Source: Bolinopsis microptera
Lineage: Eukaryota > Ctenophora > Tentaculata > Lobata > Bolinopsidae
Direction: 5' to 3'
DNA: 64,000 nucleotides
Assembly: GCF_026151205.1 (NCBI RefSeq)
Contig: NC_087072.1
Span: 3,801,375 to 3,865,374 of the forward strand
The first letter of the stretch is position 1; every line of letters begins with the position of its first letter. The translations under genes were made by a program, and so were the position numbers. Shown piece by piece: positions 62,120-64,000 of this stretch. The notes beneath the pieces are model-generated. The model was given only the letters and a program-made list of their open reading frames with translations, made no database searches and was not told the DNA's origin.

Positions 62120-62909
62120 GACGAAGTGTCTCTTATCTGGCTCGTCGTTCGATCTCTTTTTGAGTTCTAAAACAATCTTTTGCTGTTCGGCACGTTCCTT
62201 TACCGAAAAGTTCTGAGCTACGGAGATGCCTTGCTCTAGTCAAAATCTGCTGCACGATCGTGGAGCTCTTCAAAGTCACCTTAACAGGTCTATCTTTATC
62301 CTTGGGTTTATTCAAACCAATTCTGCTAGCTTCTATTTTTGGCTTTTCACCAAGTTCCAAAAAAAAACTTGACCGACCTTGTCACATAATCAGATTCCGA
62401 CTTCGGTCTCTTTCTGCCACAACATCCTTAATGAAATTCTTCAAGATATTTCTATCCGAATCCAACAATGGACTTATGCTGCTGAGGTTTTTGATTCCTG
62501 TACCGCGGCGCTGTATGTCTTTAACTCTGATTTCACAGTATCCTCAACTGATGCTACAAGTTGAAGTACAACCACAGATTTCAAGTCATCAAGCTGTTAG
62601 CTGCTTGTTTTTGGCAGCTAGTAGTAGCAGCTCTTTCTGCAGATCAACTACTGTCAGTGTCCCCTGACTGTCAATTACATCGGTGTGCAATTTCTGATTA
62701 TATTTCTCCAGCTGATCAATGTAATTGTACAACGATTGTCTATACATAATTTTTAACGCAGCATTAACTTTAAGACTCTGAGCCATCAGCCATGACTTCA
62801 CTAGTATAGTGATTTCTCTTTTAACACTGAAACTCTGAACTACACACGCGTTTACAAAGGACATAGCCAAAATCCTGCAGAAAGTATGGATCCTTGGTGA
62901 GCTAACCAT
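62120..62909 (-). pseudogene. LINE (non-LTR retrotransposon) ORF1 relic
   Basis: On the minus strand, successive broken frames spell an ORF1-type protein: a coiled-coil-like start (IDQLEKYNQKL...DLQKELLLLAAKNKQL), then LDSDRNILKNFIKDVVAERD followed by RSRNLIM and a stop, then after an apparent internal deletion LGEKPKIEASRIGLNKPKDK with DRPVKVTLKSS and ILTRARHLRSSELF. These words (AERDRSRN, EASRIG, RPVKVTL, ARHLR) are those I recall from ORF1 of L2/CR1-like elements in cnidarians and other invertebrates. Frameshifts and a stop show that it is dead. No reverse transcriptase follows in the window. Confidence 0.75.
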
Positions 62910-64000
62910 TGTTGGGTTGTCATGACAACTCTACAATTGCAATGTTCGTGGTTAATAAATAATTAGAATACTATTTATCATAGATCCGCTCTTATCTCTA
63001 CGGCTACCTTTGGCTTTATATCTCTAGAACGCCCAAGGGAGAGATATTGATAATAATATCACACATCAATGTCTCAATGATCAAATTGTTTTAGTTTCAT
63101 GATGTTACTAACATCATGAAACTAACATTGTTAGTGTTACTTCAAACATAAATTCGTGTAACGACCTCGATTCGATAAAAATCTAGCAATGCATCTTACT
63201 TTGCTAAAATCAGTTTACTAAAAAATAAAGCATTTTTGGGCATAAGTTCAATATTGCACTTAAAGTTAACTACAGTTGACAAGTTGTTTAAAAATATAGT
63301 CATTGCAAACAGGAACAGATTGCTGTTGTTGGAAGTGGAACTAACGTCATTCAGCCAACAAGATACATTTCATTGTCCCCTAGTAACACATAAGGGCGTG
63401 GTCGTTATTGGCTATCAACAGAGCCATCGCATCGTGTGGCCACCCCAAAGGGCAGATGCTTCTCGGCCCATTTTCCAACAAAGTAGAGAGTTTGAGTCAA
63501 AAATTGTTGAACCTTTATCAGGAGCGATTCTTGTATCTTGAACTGCTTGAGGTCCGATATATATGAGGTATTCCTCGATTTTGGTCCCTTGACGGTGATC
63601 ATGATAGAGCGATCATATTTGATTGGTTTGCTGATATTCCACTTTTGGTCGAAAAATTTTTGACGACAAGCTGGAATTTTCCTAGTAATATTACAAATGA
63701 AGACGTGCTCATTTTACCATGATACGGAGATTTTGAAGATGGGCTCCTGGAAATGGGCTAGATCAATACACGAGAAGCATTTCTAAGAATGTAATATTAT
63801 TGGCAACGATAACTGAGCAGTTTTAACAAAACTATTTCGCTAGTTCACACTTTCATATAACCATGATATTATAACTTACTTTAGAATCCATATAAATTAA
63901 GATGTGGCAAATGTCTACACACTCCAGACCCAGTGACAAAGGTTATTTGAGTATTCGAATACATGCAGAATTCATACCAGCAACTGCAATACATTTAAAT
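62910..64000. other. no gene firmly recognised at right edge
   Basis: Contains a perfect 13-bp-arm palindrome at 63093-63123 (AGTTTCATGATGT-TACTA-ACATCATGAAACT). A minus-strand frame at 63405-63602 ends ...FVGKWAEKHLPFGVATRCDG...; it could be an exon or mobile-element piece, but I cannot identify it. Confidence 0.4.

Noticed and set aside
63405-63602. 65-codon minus-strand frame at right edge
   Set aside because: No family recognised, no clear splice partners, near the window end.

Overview
This is an AT-rich, intron-bearing eukaryotic nuclear window with GT-AG introns. Its gene set (ZFAND4, polyubiquitin, SSU72, KIF9, CIMAP2, TRMT5, MMAB, ERMARD, BSDC1, an adiponectin-receptor-like PAQR, an ELO elongase, BTF3) is that of a ciliated animal. 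The compact genes, mixture of intronless and multi-exon genes, and a LINE ORF1 of a type I associate with cnidarians and other marine invertebrates suggest an early-branching or marine invertebrate. I cannot name the species from sequence alone.

Layout. 1.2-9.4 kb: ZFAND4 on the minus strand, seven coding exons, with a 4.9 kb second intron that holds a decayed DNA transposon. 10.86-14.9 kb: a divergent 12-unit polyubiquitin gene on the plus strand, with a CCAAT/TATA promoter, six introns all at the same codon, and one unit broken by a 1-nt deletion. 16.8-18.9 kb: SSU72 (+, five exons). 20.5-32.6 kb: kinesin-9 KIF9 (-, twenty exons), with an intact single-exon UDP-glycosyltransferase-like gene nested antisense in one of its 3' introns and two foldback elements in another intron. 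33.6-34.9 kb: intronless CIMAP2/LEXM (-), so two ciliary genes are adjacent on one strand. 36.3-37.6 kb: TRMT5 (+). 37.8-39.2 kb: MMAB (+, five exons). 39.7-41.7 kb: ERMARD (+, one exon). 41.9-45.1 kb: BSDC1 (+, nine exons), with a 41-bp minisatellite that starts on an exon donor. 46-49.8 kb: rearranged, degraded retroelement copies. 50.2-51.3 kb: adiponectin receptor (+, one exon). 52.5-55.8 kb: ELO fatty-acid elongase (+, seven exons). 58.8-59.2 kb: BTF3/NAC-beta (+). 61.3-62.9 kb: broken LINE/retroelement pieces.

Themes. The genes are mostly housekeeping: ubiquitin, tRNA modification, cobalamin, nascent-chain handling, 3'-end processing phosphatase, lipid elongation and signalling. They do not form one pathway. 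The clearest unexpected structure is recurrent tandem duplication across splice junctions: 31 bp at an SSU72 acceptor, 29 bp at an MMAB donor, eleven 41-bp copies at a BSDC1 donor, and near-identical 149-bp introns copied together with ubiquitin units. Other notable points are the UGT-like nested gene that appears to lack the catalytic histidine and the HGG-type donor-binding motif, the broken ubiquitin unit, and a twin-hairpin motif recurring in the retroelement remnants. All exon models were built by eye from splice signals, reading phase and recalled family homology. No search was run.
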